This document shows, one piece after another, positions 32,527-42,857 of a stretch of 64,000 bases of DNA. The translations under genes and the position numbers were made by a program. This DNA comes from Dendrolimus kikuchii. Its lineage: Eukaryota > Arthropoda > Insecta > Lepidoptera > Lasiocampidae. The notes under the pieces were generated by a model. It did not search any database and was not told where the DNA came from. It saw only the letters and a program-made list of their open reading frames with translations. The stretch's first letter is position 1; each line of letters opens with the position of its first letter. The stretch spans positions 21,992,387-22,056,386 of the forward strand of contig CM034392.1 in the NCBI GenBank assembly GCA_019925095.2, written 5' to 3'.

Positions 32527-33645
32527 AAAAATTTTGACAGGGTCTCGATTGGTTTCATTAGTAAACTAAATCATATTGGTGTAAGAGGTATAAGTCACGA
32601 ATGGTTTAAAAGCTACCTGAGTAATCGCTGTCAATTTGTTAAGGTGGGATCGCATTGTAGTGAACAGCATACAGTAAATTTTGGAGTACCCCAAGGCAGC
32701 ATTTTAGGACCTACACTATTCTTAATATATATTAATGAACTGCCGAAAATTCCGATCCAGGGCGCTAACATAATATGTTATGCAGATGATACGGTTGTAT
32801 TATTTAACAACAAATCCTGGGAGTCAGTGTTTAAAACAGCTCAGACAGGCTTAACCGACATCAGTAAATGGCTAAACAATAACCTACTAACATTAAACAC
32901 TAAAAAAACTAAATATTTAACGTTTCATAAAACCCGTGCTTCCCAACCTCGTACGCATCCTAAATTATATCTGTCGCACAGCCTAAGCTCTTGTATACAG
33001 TCCTCTGATCATCCCCCGTCGATCGAACACACCACATCTATTACGTATCTTGGTATCCAACTAGATGAAAAATTAAATTTCAAAAGTCATATTACATCCC
33101 TATCTAAAAGAGTCAGAAAAACCATTTACATCATGAAATCCCTCTGTAGCTGTGCGACACCAAAAACTTTAAAAATGGTTTACTATGCGCTGTGCCAGTC
33201 GTTACTTCTATACTGTCTTGCTGCTTGGGGAGGAATCCCAAAAACAAACATTATAGAGGTAGAACGAGCACAGCGAGCAGTACTTAAAGTTATGCATAAA
33301 AAACCGTACAGATATCCCACCAATACACTATACATAGAAAGTGACGTTTTGACAGTCCGACAACTCTATATTTGCAAGGTAGCCACAGCAATTCATAAAC
33401 AAAACCTAAATGCCCCTAACTTCCAATACCTCAGCTCCCGTAGAATTTATAATATACCCTTACCTAAAATACATACAACCTTTGCCAAACGCCTTCCTCC
33501 ATATATCCATATATCCATTTATAATAAAGTATGCCAAAACACACCCTCCGCCAAAGAAATGTCAGCACCAAAGTTTAAACACCAAGTTAGTAAATGGTTA
33601 AAAACATTAAATTACAGTGACACAGAAAGCACAATACTAAACTGA
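32527..33645 (+). pseudogene. non-LTR reverse transcriptase, C-terminal half of ORF2
   Basis: The frame is open from 32503 to the stop at 33643-33645; homology starts near KNFDRVSIGF (32527). Visible RT motifs are HIGVRGISHEWFKSYLSNRC, FGVPQGSILGPTLFLIYINE (motif B, ~32680) and CYADDTVVLF (catalytic YADD at 32779-32790). They are followed by ISKWLNNNLLTLNTKKTKYL and TYLGIQLDEKLNFKSHI, then a C-terminal tail with AQRAVLKVMHKKPYRYPTN. The upstream endonuclease and the palm residues N-terminal of FD are missing, so it is 5' truncated, yet about 370 codons are intact. The motifs fit the CR1/jockey group; a Rex1/Crack-type assignment is possible. A CA microsatellite follows 10 bp after the stop. 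Confidence 0.85.
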
Positions 33646-33657
33646 CCACAACACTAG

Positions 33658-33899
<242 letters not shown>

Positions 33900-33900
33900 C

Positions 33901-34110
33901 ACTCATAGTTTTAGGTTAATTAATTAATAAATCAATTATATTTAAGTTTCTATAATAAAATTGTGTTGGGTGCCGCGATACAGACCTAGAGTCTAGTGCA
34001 GCAACCGCCGCCAAAAATAATTTGTAGCCTTAATTTTAACTACTATATAAGTTTTAGATGTAATTATATAAGGCCTAGAAATAAGTTTATAAAATAAATG
34101 AATTTCAAAC
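33901..34110 (+). mobile_element. probable 3' UTR of the LINE at 32527
   Basis: GTGTTGGGTGCCGCGATACA...GCAACCGCCGCC, then AT-rich sequence to AAATAAATGAATTTCAAA. The AATAAATGAATTT-type end resembles the tails at 39440 and 52170. Confidence 0.5.
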
Positions 34111-34315
34111 TCGTAAAAAGAGATAAACAAGAGAATTACATTTTACAATAATATATTTGTGTTTTATAATAATATATTTGTGCTTATTTCTTCAATTATT
34201 TTTTTCTCCTTTGAGTGTTTTTCGCTATTAAGCATAGTACAGGATTTGGCTCTGTAAGCGTTTATTGTACTGGTAATTGTGTATGCAATTTTATGTTTGT
34301 TTAATGTAAGCTATA

Positions 34316-34684
34316 TATCAATTGTTGTCATTAAAGATAAAAACTACAAATAGTAAATAGGTCCCAAATCACCGTCAGTTGGGAACGTTCCCAAAACGCT
34401 GGCTGCATTGCCACGTTGTATGGCAACGCTTATGCGTTGCCCAAAATACAGGCCAGCGTTTTGGTTTCGTGAGACATCTATCAACCGTTTTGATAGGTCT
34501 CGATAAAGGCGATGGGCTTCTGGACCCCATGGCCCGAGAGTTTCGACACCAAAAGCCGCAAATATATATCCACTACCAACGGATGCATATTTGCGGCGTT
34601 TTAGGTCCTCTTGTCGGGCGGCAGCTGCACCAGCTACCACAGCCGTATCCGGAAGATGGGACGCTGCCAAAGTGTCAACGCAAG
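34316..34684 (-). pseudogene. LINE family B, C-terminal remnant
   Basis: The minus frame 34670-34344 contains AARQEDLKRRKYASVGSGYI, FAAFGVETLGPWGPEAHRLY, LSKRLIDVS, QRISVAIQRGN and GPIYYL-stop. This VETLGPWGPEA / QR-S-AIQRGNAAS C-terminus is known from insect non-LTR ORFs. It interrupts a repeat shared with 56060-56165 (GTTTAATGTAAGCTAT | TATAATAAATTAAGAAAA), so its insertion site is visible by comparison. Confidence 0.75.
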
Positions 34685-34769
34685 CTTATAATAAATTAAG
34701 AAAACGGACGATGGGGCTGACATAAACGAAAAGGTTCAAAGCCTCTATAGAAAAAAAAGTTTGGTCCTG

Positions 34770-35085
34770 AAGGCCCACTTTTTTAACCATCCCATATAGA
34801 AAAAAAGAAAGACATGCTTTATTCAGGAACTCTAATGAATTTTGTATATGTCCCATATTACTTTTAATGTATTGTACACTTTCGGGATCAAAAGTATCCT
34901 ATATGTTGACCAGGGTTATAAGCTACCACCATACAAAATTTCATTTAAATCGGTCCAGTCGTTTCGGAGATTAGCCGGTACAAACAGACAGACAAACGGA
35001 GAAAAAAAAATTGAAAAAATCTAAATTTAGCATTTTTTCATTGTACAGAAATTCGACCTCTACAGTGTTATTATATGTATATAGA
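34770..35085 (-). mobile_element. Helitron, 3' end lost
   Basis: The minus strand starts A|TCTATATACATATAATAAC at 35085 and shares CTGTAGAGGTC, TTGTACCGGCTAATCTCCGA-type and GGATACTTTTGATCC motifs with 53521-53829. The terminal hairpin and CTAG are absent on the left. Confidence 0.65.
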
Positions 35086-35219
35086 TATAGATTATACTCT
35101 TTTTTTCTTATGTGGCTTTAGTGTATATGTGTTTATTATCCCAAATAAATAAAATACAGAATATTATCAAACAGTGAAACAATACAAACAGAATACGTCC
35201 TAAAATTAGACCCAATCTC

Positions 35220-35405
35220 AGCATATGCTGACCAAATAAGACCAGCGCTGTTCTTCCTCCTATATAAAATGTATGTATGCAACATCAGGGGCGAAGATAA
35301 CGCTTTGCTAGTCTTTAAGATGGGATATAACGGATGGCACATAGGGCATGGGATAGACGGATAGGATAGGAGGGATAAGATATACTCATCACCACCATTC
35401 AATCA
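35220..35405 (-). repeat. LINE/SINE-type 3' repeat, copy 2
   Basis: Complement of the 30775-31015 type: AGGATAGGAGGGATAAG tracts and AGGGGCGAAGATAACGC. Confidence 0.45.
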
Positions 35406-35833
35406 CATCCGTTTGTTTTGTAATCTTCTACTCAAACATCGCATAGCCGTCCCCAATCTTTGTTCCAATGTGAATTCATTCGCTCTATTTGATTCTGACG
35501 ACGTGTATTTTCTTTTATTATGTTTGCCGTTCACATATTATTGGCTCAGTATTATTTCCAATCGATAGGTTCGTAGCAAAACGTTCGACGTACTCATTTT
35601 TTACTGCGTAAATATGAAGCCTAGCTGACTGAATGTGAATTATGTGACGGGTTTGTAATACTAATAAGTAGTAGTTGTATTTTTAAGTTTTCGCGACTAT
35701 ATTTCGGCGTAACGTCTTTCGTAGTTTGTTTTTGTTTTAGAACATTTTTTGCTTGTTTTTTGTTTTAATGTTTAAGTACGTTTTCCATTGTACGTTCCAT
35801 TTAATGTTGTGTTATATCTTCAATCTATAACAT
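35406..35833. other. no gene seen
   Basis: Unassigned AT-rich DNA. Confidence 0.4.
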
Positions 35834-36554
35834 TGTTACGATCTAGACGCCGACAAAGGCAAATTCACACCTGCAATAATTTTACGGCAAAAACAATAGC
35901 AGCCTTAACGCTAAAAGTGATTTCTTCCAGACAACCTGACTGAGAAGATACTTTTAACAACTGATGTCTAGGTATAATTAAATTAAAAAGAAGTAAAATA
36001 AAAAAGGAAGAACAGAACGATGTGGACAGTAAACAGATATATTTTATTATAAACTAAGGTAGTTAGTTTTTGACAGAATTTTTAAATATGACAAGTGATT
36101 TAGCTTTTCTGACATCTATGGGTAAAGAGTTCCAAAGGCAGACCCTGCATTTGTGTATTGTTGAAGAATGTGCTGCCTTTACGGCCTCGAAGGTGTGTGA
36201 TGTATTGTGATTACTGCCAGGTGTCTCGGATTTAAAGGTACATACTGATTCTAGGAAATTCGGTCCACGCGGCTGGGCAGACATATTGCATCTGTACAGT
36301 ATAGAGCAATGCCCCAATTGAGATATCAGGCAGTCTAGCGATAACCACGAGCGAAGCAAGACGTGTGTATTACATTCGGTAATCTATTTAGTGATGAAGT
36401 TTACGCGTTTCATGCAATTACGATATTTTGCATTACGTTACGTACTTGTTGCGTTCGGTTATATTTGTACCTGTGTTATACGTGTTTGTGTAGTTCTAAT
36501 AAACTCTATAATAATTCCAACGGTATTTTAATTCGAGTCCTGCAACTCGTAGCA
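35834..36554 (+). mobile_element. solo LTR family (copy 2), interrupted by a LINE
   Basis: TGTTACGATCTAGACGCCGA at 35834 and AACTCGTAGCA at 36554 are the LTR ends. The flanks ACAT and ATAT are a TSD with one mismatch. LTR sequence runs 35834-35884 and resumes at ~36208, so the intervening ~320 bp are an insertion, with about 70 bp of LTR lost. AATAAA lies near the 3' end. Confidence 0.7.
35885..36207 (-). pseudogene. LINE family H 3' end inside the solo LTR
   Basis: The minus strand reads STIHKCRVCLWNSLPIDVRK, AKSLVIFKNSVKN-stop, the C-terminal WN-LP signature of a non-LTR ORF2. A 3' UTR follows with GGTTGTCTGGAAGAAATCAC, TTTTAGCGTTAAGGC, the same tail as family H at 10913. This copy ties the H tail to its coding region. 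Confidence 0.7.
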
Positions 36555-36899
36555 ATATTATTTATTAATATGTGAAGCAAAAATTTTGTACCCGTTTTTA
36601 CGAAAATTGCGCGGACGGAGGAGTATGAAATTTCGCACACTTATAGTTAGAAGAAGCGACTAATGCTAATATATTTTTTTTATTATGCATTCAAAATACA
36701 TTAAATTAATAAAAAAACATTACTACCATGTATTTGACACGCACACGCACGTATATATACTCTTTTGTTTATTATTCAAGTCAAATTAACAGTGTACCTT
36801 AGGCGAAATCTGTGATTATAGAAGTATATAGTCTTTGACAACAAATTATTATGGTCGAATTTCGGCCACGGACGACCACCAGTAATATAAAATTGAAAA
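36555..36899. other. no gene seen
   Basis: AT-rich spacer. Confidence 0.4.
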
Positions 36900-37160
36900 G
36901 TATATTCTTTTGTTTCTTAAATTTCTCTGTCTGTTCGGGATTCACGTGAAAACTCCTGGGCCGATTTCGATGCGGTTTTCGCTGATCGACAGCAAATTCG
37001 TAGACTTAAAATTTGCATTACTTTTTATCATGGGACCCGCTACAGAACTCCGAACAAACAGAACAAGAAATCTAAAAAGTTACAGCTGTTCTCCATCGTT
37101 TATTATAGCGTATTCCAGTTGTTGTTTTTTTAAATAGCTTCAGTGTACATGGCATTTATA
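36900..37160. mobile_element. Helitron-like repeat
   Basis: CCTGGGCCGATTTCGATGCGG, GCTGATCGACAGCAAATTCG and TATTCCAGTTGTTG match 21495-22012 and 56850-57300, with part of the interior inverted. Confidence 0.45.
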
Positions 37161-37239
37161 GATAAATCAATTTATGGTTTTTTTCATAAAACAACAGTTG
37201 ATTCACCGAGCTCTAGAACGTTGGTTGTAAAAGTTGAGA

Positions 37240-37720
37240 AAGTTGAAAATAATTTTAAAAGGCGGAAACTTTCTTATTAACTCAGCTCGGCGAGTTTGCA
37301 AAGATAATTTATCAATAAAAACTGTCTTTATCTTTCGCTGCTTGTTAATATTTTCCTATTGGAACGAAGTTCCTTATCGCGCGTTGCGAAAGGGGGCTAG
37401 ACGGAAAAAATTAAGACCAAAAGTTGTAACGACACTTTTTGCTATAGTTGTAAGCCGTGCGGCGTGCGCGTGTTTCTCTGTCTGTCTCTCTCTCTCTCTC
37501 TCATAGAAAGCAAGCCAGTTATTTTCGTTTCGTCTTTCTATTTCGCATTGAACAGTGTGGTGTCGCGACGATTATTTTTGTAGAGTGTATACAGATTTTT
37601 TGTACATAATAAATAATAATAAAAATATTATTATAATTAAAAAAAAAATATATTACAATTCCTTCATTAATTAATCGAAAGGAACTTCGTTCCATCCGGG
37701 TGTCCCTTGACACCTCTCAA
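37240..37720. repeat. interspersed repeat with GGAACGAAGTTCC ends and (CT)n
   Basis: GGAACGAAGTTCCTTATCGC at ~37361 and its complement AAAGGAACTTCGTTCC at ~37680 bracket ~320 bp, with a CT tract at 37478-37502. It looks like a short inverted-repeat element; class unknown. Confidence 0.5.
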
Positions 37721-38097
37721 GTTTTTTCATTGTTTTATTATACTGTGGGCAAATTGAGTGTAAATGCGTATACCGGCTTGATGCACTATACATATTCAGA
37801 ATTCAAGCTGATTTTTTTTATTAAGTGTTGGTAACTTAGTGGCTAAAATAACCACGTCTTTTTACAATGAGATGGGTTAATGATTTTAGGCATATATCGT
37901 AATTTTATGCTAACAGCGTGTCTAACTGTTATAGTCTCTATAAATATTGTTACATGCCTACTTTTAAACTCTTACTGTTATAACTATCTCAAACTGTATA
38001 AATAATATGTATTTCATTTTTTTACAATTGTTGTGCACATTTTTCTTTTGTGTTTTTTTTTGGCTTCTTTTATACTTACTTTCTTTTCATTTTGTTT
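37721..38097. other. no gene seen
   Basis: AT-rich. Confidence 0.4.
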
Positions 38098-38230
38098 TTT
38101 ATTTGCTTCAGTGTCTGTCTGTGTATGTCACTTGAATGGCCCCAGCGGAAGATCAGCGCTGGTTAACTTAACCAGCAACATGCTGAGCTAGGACCAATTT
38201 AGAGCTACACTTGCTTGGTTTTTTTTAATA
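38098..38230 (+). mobile_element. probable LINE 3' UTR fragment
   Basis: GGCCCCAGCGGAAGATCAGC, GCTGGTTAACTTAACCAGCA (palindrome) and ATGCTGAGCTAGGACCAATT resemble a lepidopteran LINE 3' UTR recalled from other sequences. There is no coding part to confirm it. Confidence 0.4.
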
Positions 38231-38273
38231 CATGTTACATTGTAGATTTATTTATTTATGTTGTGTATTAAAT

Positions 38274-38468
38274 TCTATATTTGTGCTGGATGAATGTTTG
38301 TTACTCTTTCACGCAAAAACTACTAAATGGATTTTGATAAAACTTTACAATAATATAGCTTACACATCAGAATAACACACAGGCTATAATTTATAAAGAT
38401 ATAGTGTTAATTATCCAAAATATAACGATTTTCCAATACAACGCGGCTGAAACCGCGGGCGCAGCTAG
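38274..38468 (+). mobile_element. Helitron 3' end
   Basis: CGCGGCTGAAACCGCG hairpin (38444-38459), then GGCGCAGCTAG|T. The body shares TTTCACGCAAAAACTACTAA with ~25700. The 5' TC end at ~38274 is a guess. Confidence 0.65.
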
Positions 38469-38964
38469 TTTTAAATAAACTATAACAATTAGACACGCTA
38501 CAAATGGCATTTTTAAATTATCCATGTTATACTTTATTCTATGAATATCTTTTATCTGATGATTAAAAAATCGGCCCTTACTTGTTTAATAAACAATAAG
38601 TATAATAAAGCCACTGATTCTTTCTTTACTAGCAAAGCAATTTTTGTTTGTAATAAAAATATCACCTTATCCCATACCTCCAATATTTGTCATGTAAAAT
38701 CCAACCAATGATTTCCATTTCCCTTCACGTAAACAAATAACATTCATATGAGCGGCGCGTAACAAGAAATGTATGTGACACTATTTTTCTACCATATACC
38801 CCCGTAAAATAGGGATCCGAAATGTCGGCACGGTGTGAATCTGAAATGCACTGCCGCTAGAACATAGCTTATCATTTTGTTGCGACCTCTGGATTCGATC
38901 CTGAAACGCTTTATTCTTTTAGAGTCATGATAAGCTCAATATTTATCTTGTTGTGCCGTTAAGG

Positions 38965-39500
38965 GTATGCTGGCCGGACTTTGTATTTGAGCGAGCTAAG
39001 CTGACCTCACTACAACGCACAGGCTCCGGGGTCTATTCCTGACATGATAAATTTTTAAAGCAAACTTTCTGTTATTTACTATGGTCTGGGTGGCTGGGAT
39101 CAGCCCCAGAGTGGTCCGTTGTATATTAAGGACACCTGCATATTACCTGCTACAACTCAATTAAATCTTTAAAATGTAATTCTGTAACATACTTCTGTAT
39201 AAAACTTATAAAAAAAAGAACTTTAGATATAAATAGAATAAGAAATATAAAGAAAAACAATATTTAGGTTGACGTGTTTCTGGGGAGTTTCTTGCCGCTT
39301 CTTCTCCTTCAGCAATAACACGTTGCGAAGCGGTGTACATAGACTAGGAAGTAAAATGAAATTTTAACCTACATGTATGACCTACAAAAAGTGTTCTCCA
39401 GTGGAACTTATTTTGAATAAAAAATTTTGAATTTGAATTTGAAATTGAATTACCTATAACACAAGCTAATTTGCTTAGCTTGGGATATATGTAGGATGGT
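38965..39500 (+). mobile_element. tRNA-derived SINE S2, split by a LINE
   Basis: 38965-39131 holds the head (GAGCGAGCTAAGCTGACC; GGGGTCTATTCCTGAC B box) and the body to GGTCCGTTGTATATTA. 39458-39500 resumes with ACCTATAACACAAGCTAATTTGC. Comparison with 49985-50225 shows the two halves are contiguous in an uninterrupted copy. Confidence 0.75.
39132..39457 (+). mobile_element. LINE 3' end with TTTGAA tail, nested in S2
   Basis: It contains CTGGGGAGTTTCTTGCCGCT, TCTCCTTC and a terminal TTTTGAATTTGAATTTGAAA tail, typical of CR1/Rex1-like LINE ends in Lepidoptera. It interrupts the S2 SINE, so it is the younger insertion. Confidence 0.65.
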
Positions 39501-39637
39501 GGTTGTGTAGCAACGAGTTGTTTATAGTTGGATTGTCAAGCGAATGTTTTAATTTTTCTTTACTATGTATTGTTATTTAATTATACCAGTTTAAAGGCAG
39601 ATACTTTATTTATTTGCTATCCTACATTTTTATCTAT

Positions 39638-40164
39638 TGTTACAAGTTAGCGGGACTCGAATTAAAATGCCGTTAGAATTATTATAGAGTTTATTAGAAC
39701 TATACAAACAAGTATAACGCAGGTACAAATATAACCGAACACAACAAATCCAAACATAATGCAGAAGGTCGTAATTCAATAAAACGCGTAAAGTCCGCCA
39801 CTAGTAGATTCCCGAATGTAAACACGTCACGCCCGTATCATAGTCGTAGCTCAACTGCCTCCTCTCTCCACCAGGCCGTCGTTTTATACTTCACAAATAC
39901 AAATGTGCCCGCACAGCAACGCCGACATAATTTCCTAGAAATCGTAATCCGCACACCTGGATGCAGCCGCAAGCGGGCGTAAACGAGTACAATAAAATAA
40001 TCGGCTGTTCTCCACAATAACAAGAAACGGATGCCAATAAATAAGTGAACAAAAGAAGACGGTCATAACAGGATTACAATTAGTTTAAATGCCGACACGT
40101 AATAAAATGTGCTTTTACAGATTTGTACGTGGAATTTGTCTTTGTCGGGGCTTAAGTTGTAACA
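39638..40164 (-). mobile_element. solo LTR family (copy 3)
   Basis: It runs from TGTTACAAGTTAGCGGGACTC to TTGTAACA. The flanks CTAT/GTAT differ by one base. Body as in the 63018 copy (ATTAAAATGCCGTTAGAATT, CTATACAAACAAGTATAACGC). Confidence 0.7.
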
Positions 40165-40169
40165 GTATA

Positions 40170-40170
<1 letters not shown>

Positions 40171-40253
<83 letters not shown>

Positions 40254-40261
40254 GTGCGTGT
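40171..40261. repeat. GT microsatellite
   Basis: About 90 bp of (GT)n with two C interruptions near its right end, just right of the solo LTR. Confidence 0.98.
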
Positions 40262-40274
40262 GTTTATTTATTAA

Positions 40275-42846
40275 TATTCTTTTTTATGTTTTTTTAATAC
40301 ATATATATATAAAAAATATAACACATATTAAAAAAATATAAAAAGATGACGTCCGTCGACAGCGGGGCCTAGGGTCCAAGCTACCGGTGGTTAAGGCTCC
40401 AGAGACAGGAACTTCCTCACAATGCGTGCCGTGCTCAGGAGAACCGCCTTCTGCATCTGGCCCTTCACCCATTTACCGAGCGAAAGCCTCTCTAGATGTC
40501 GGTCGAGGCTCTTTGCTACTAAACCGTTAACGGACACCACTATCGGTACGATGATCGTTGACTCCATATGCCACATGTCAGTAATCTCGTGCGCGAGGTC
40601 TAGGTATTTCGTTAATTTATCAGTTTCAGCATTTACGAGATTACAGTCATGTGGAATACTTATATCAACGAGCAACGTACGTCTCGCAGATCGATCTATT
40701 ATCGCAATGTCAGGCTTATTGGCAACAATAGTCCTGTCTGTAATAATAGATCGATCCCAGTAGAGCGTGATATGACCATTTTCGAGAACTGGCTCAGGGG
40801 TATATTTATAATAAGGTACCTCAGTCGCTATCAGACCGTATCGAAGAGCAAGTTGCTGGTGGATGATTCTGGCTACTAGGTTGTGCCTGTGCAAGTACTC
40901 GGAGTTAGCAAGACGAGAACAACAGGAAATAATATGCCTGATGGATTCGCCCGGGCGGTGGCATGCACGGCATACGTCGAGCGTGCCGTCCTTCAGGATA
41001 TACTTCCTGTAGTTGTTCGTCTTGATAACCTCGTCCATAATTGCACAAACAAACCCTTCGGTTTCCCCAAACAGGTCACCGAAACGTAGCCAGTTCACCG
41101 ACGCCGGAAGGTCTATATCGGGCCCGTATAGTGCTCGATGAAACCTTCCGTGCAGCTCCTTGCTCTTCCATACGTCCATTCGCTCAGAGGTACTCAATAC
41201 CGGAGGCCTGAGCCAGTTCTGTTTTGCAAGCGAGAGCGGGGTGAATCCTTTATCTACCGACAACATATCTCGATGTATACTTTGGATGGTTTTTAGGAAA
41301 TATTCTCGGAGATTGTACACCTCACGGTTGTGTAAGTCTTTAGCATTTAATAATCCCCGGCCACCACACTTCCGTGGGATGTACAATCTCATTACCGAAG
41401 ATCGTGGATGGTGCATCCGATATGTTGTCAGCATACAACGGACCCTCCGGTCCAGTGCGTCTAGCTCTGTTTGAGTCCACCTTAGTATTCCAAAGGAGTA
41501 AGTTAACGAGGGCATAACCCAGCTGTTAAAAGCACGAATCTTGTTGCCACCTGAGAGAAGGCAATTTAGTACCTTCCTCAGGCGGCTAAAGAATCGTTCT
41601 TTTATCAGCTGTTTCACATCCTCGTCAACTATACCCAGTGACTGTGATATACCAAGGTATTTGTAGGTCTCATCTTCGGAAAGGGTTTTGAAGCACACGC
41701 CCTCGGAGAGCTGCAGTCCGTTAGAATTTACAACTCTCCCCCGCTGCACATACATTACCGCACACTTGTCCACACCAAATTCCATTCCTATAGAGCTGCT
41801 AAACGTTTCAGTTAGGTTTAGCAGCTCTAGTAGGTCATGTTTTTTCGATGTGAACAGTTTGAGGTCATCCATGTACAGCAGGTGAGATATGGCTTCACCC
41901 CCTCTACGAAGATGAAAGCCTAGCCTTGAATCCTCCAGCAAAAAGCTTAAAGGATTCAAGGCCAGGCAAAACCACAATGGACTCAGGCTATCACCCTGGA
42001 AGATCCCTCGCTCTATCTTTATAAGTCCGTCCGAGATAGGTAAGCTACCACCGCCGGGCATGCAGAGTCTAGTGACCCATTGCCCCATACATGCGCCAAG
42101 GAAGGTACGTAGAGTTACATCAATTTTATATAGCTCCAGTACCCTCATTAGCCACGTATGCGGCACTGAGTCATATGCCTTTTTATAATCTACCCAGGCG
42201 GTGCAGAGGTTTTTCTTATTTCGGCGGACTTGGTGATTAATGGTCATATCTATGAGAAGGAGTTCTTTAGTACCACGGGACCCAGGCCTACATCCATTTT
42301 GAGTTTTGGCCAAAAGTATATTATCCACTAAATGTTTCATTAATTTTGATCTCAAAATGGATGTAAGCAACTTGTAAATGGTGGGAAGACAAGTTATTGG
42401 TCTGTAGTTTTTGGGTTCCGTGGTACTACCAGATTTGTATAGCAGATGGGTGATACCCGTGGTCATGAAGGTTGGGACATTTCCTGAATTTAAGGCGTCC
42501 TGGAACTGTGTAGCCAAACAGGGATGCGAAACTTTGAACCACTTGATCCAGAAGTTATGCAAGCCGTCCGGCCCAGGGCTTTTCCAATTATGGGCCGAAC
42601 GGATTGCATAACCGACATCATATGGTTCAATGGTTATAGAATACATTTCTGGTATCAGTCCGCATCTCTGTTCAACAGCACCCATCCAGTCGCCTTCTGT
42701 GTGATTAACAGGCACCGACCAAATCCCACGCCAAAAAGCCGAAATAGCATCCGCATTTGGGAGCTGCCTGTCAATAACCTGCTCTTCAGGTTGTTCCCAA
42801 CCTCTATAAACCCCCTTCTGGTCCCTTTGGAAGCGGCGATTAAGGT
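40275..42846 (-). mobile_element. Dong/R4-like non-LTR element A (5' truncated)
   Basis: It extends from a TAA-tract junction at 42847 (5') to an AT-rich 3' UTR ending about 40275. The 3' UTR start (ACCGGTAGCTTGGACCCTAG complement region) is shared with element B. Nearly all of it is one open frame, described separately. Elements A and B are tandem in the same orientation but clearly diverged. Confidence 0.85.
40391..42845 (-). CDS. Dong/R4-clade ORF, copy A: RT + zinc knuckle + restriction-like endonuclease
   Basis: The frame is uninterrupted from the TAA tract to the stop at 40391. The in-frame ATG at 42715 gives 774 residues, but homology continues upstream (NRRFQRDQKGVYRGWEQ). RT motifs: NWKSPGPDGLHNFWIKWF, YRPITCLPTIYKLLTSIL, WVDYKKAYDSVPHTWL, RGIFQGDSLSPLWFCLALNP and catalytic YMDDLKLF near residue 281. 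After RT comes CRACHRPGESIRHIISCC (CCHC zinc knuckle), then KPDIAIIDRSARRTLLVDIS, which fits the PD...D motif of the R2/R4-type restriction-like endonuclease. The YMDD box and this C-terminal endonuclease support the R4/Dong clade. The N-terminal DNA-binding region is missing, so autonomous activity is doubtful, but catalytic residues look intact and there are no stops. Confidence 0.88.
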
Positions 42847-42857
42847 ATTATTATTAT
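42847..42857. repeat. TAA (TTA) microsatellite at the A/B junction
   Basis: ATTATTATTAT lies exactly between the 5' end of element A and the 3' end of element B. Dong of Bombyx mori is reported to insert at TAA repeats, so this is the expected target. Confidence 0.8.

Noticed and set aside
37470..37506. CT-rich tract as a promoter element
   Set aside because: Simple microsatellite inside an interspersed repeat; no associated gene.
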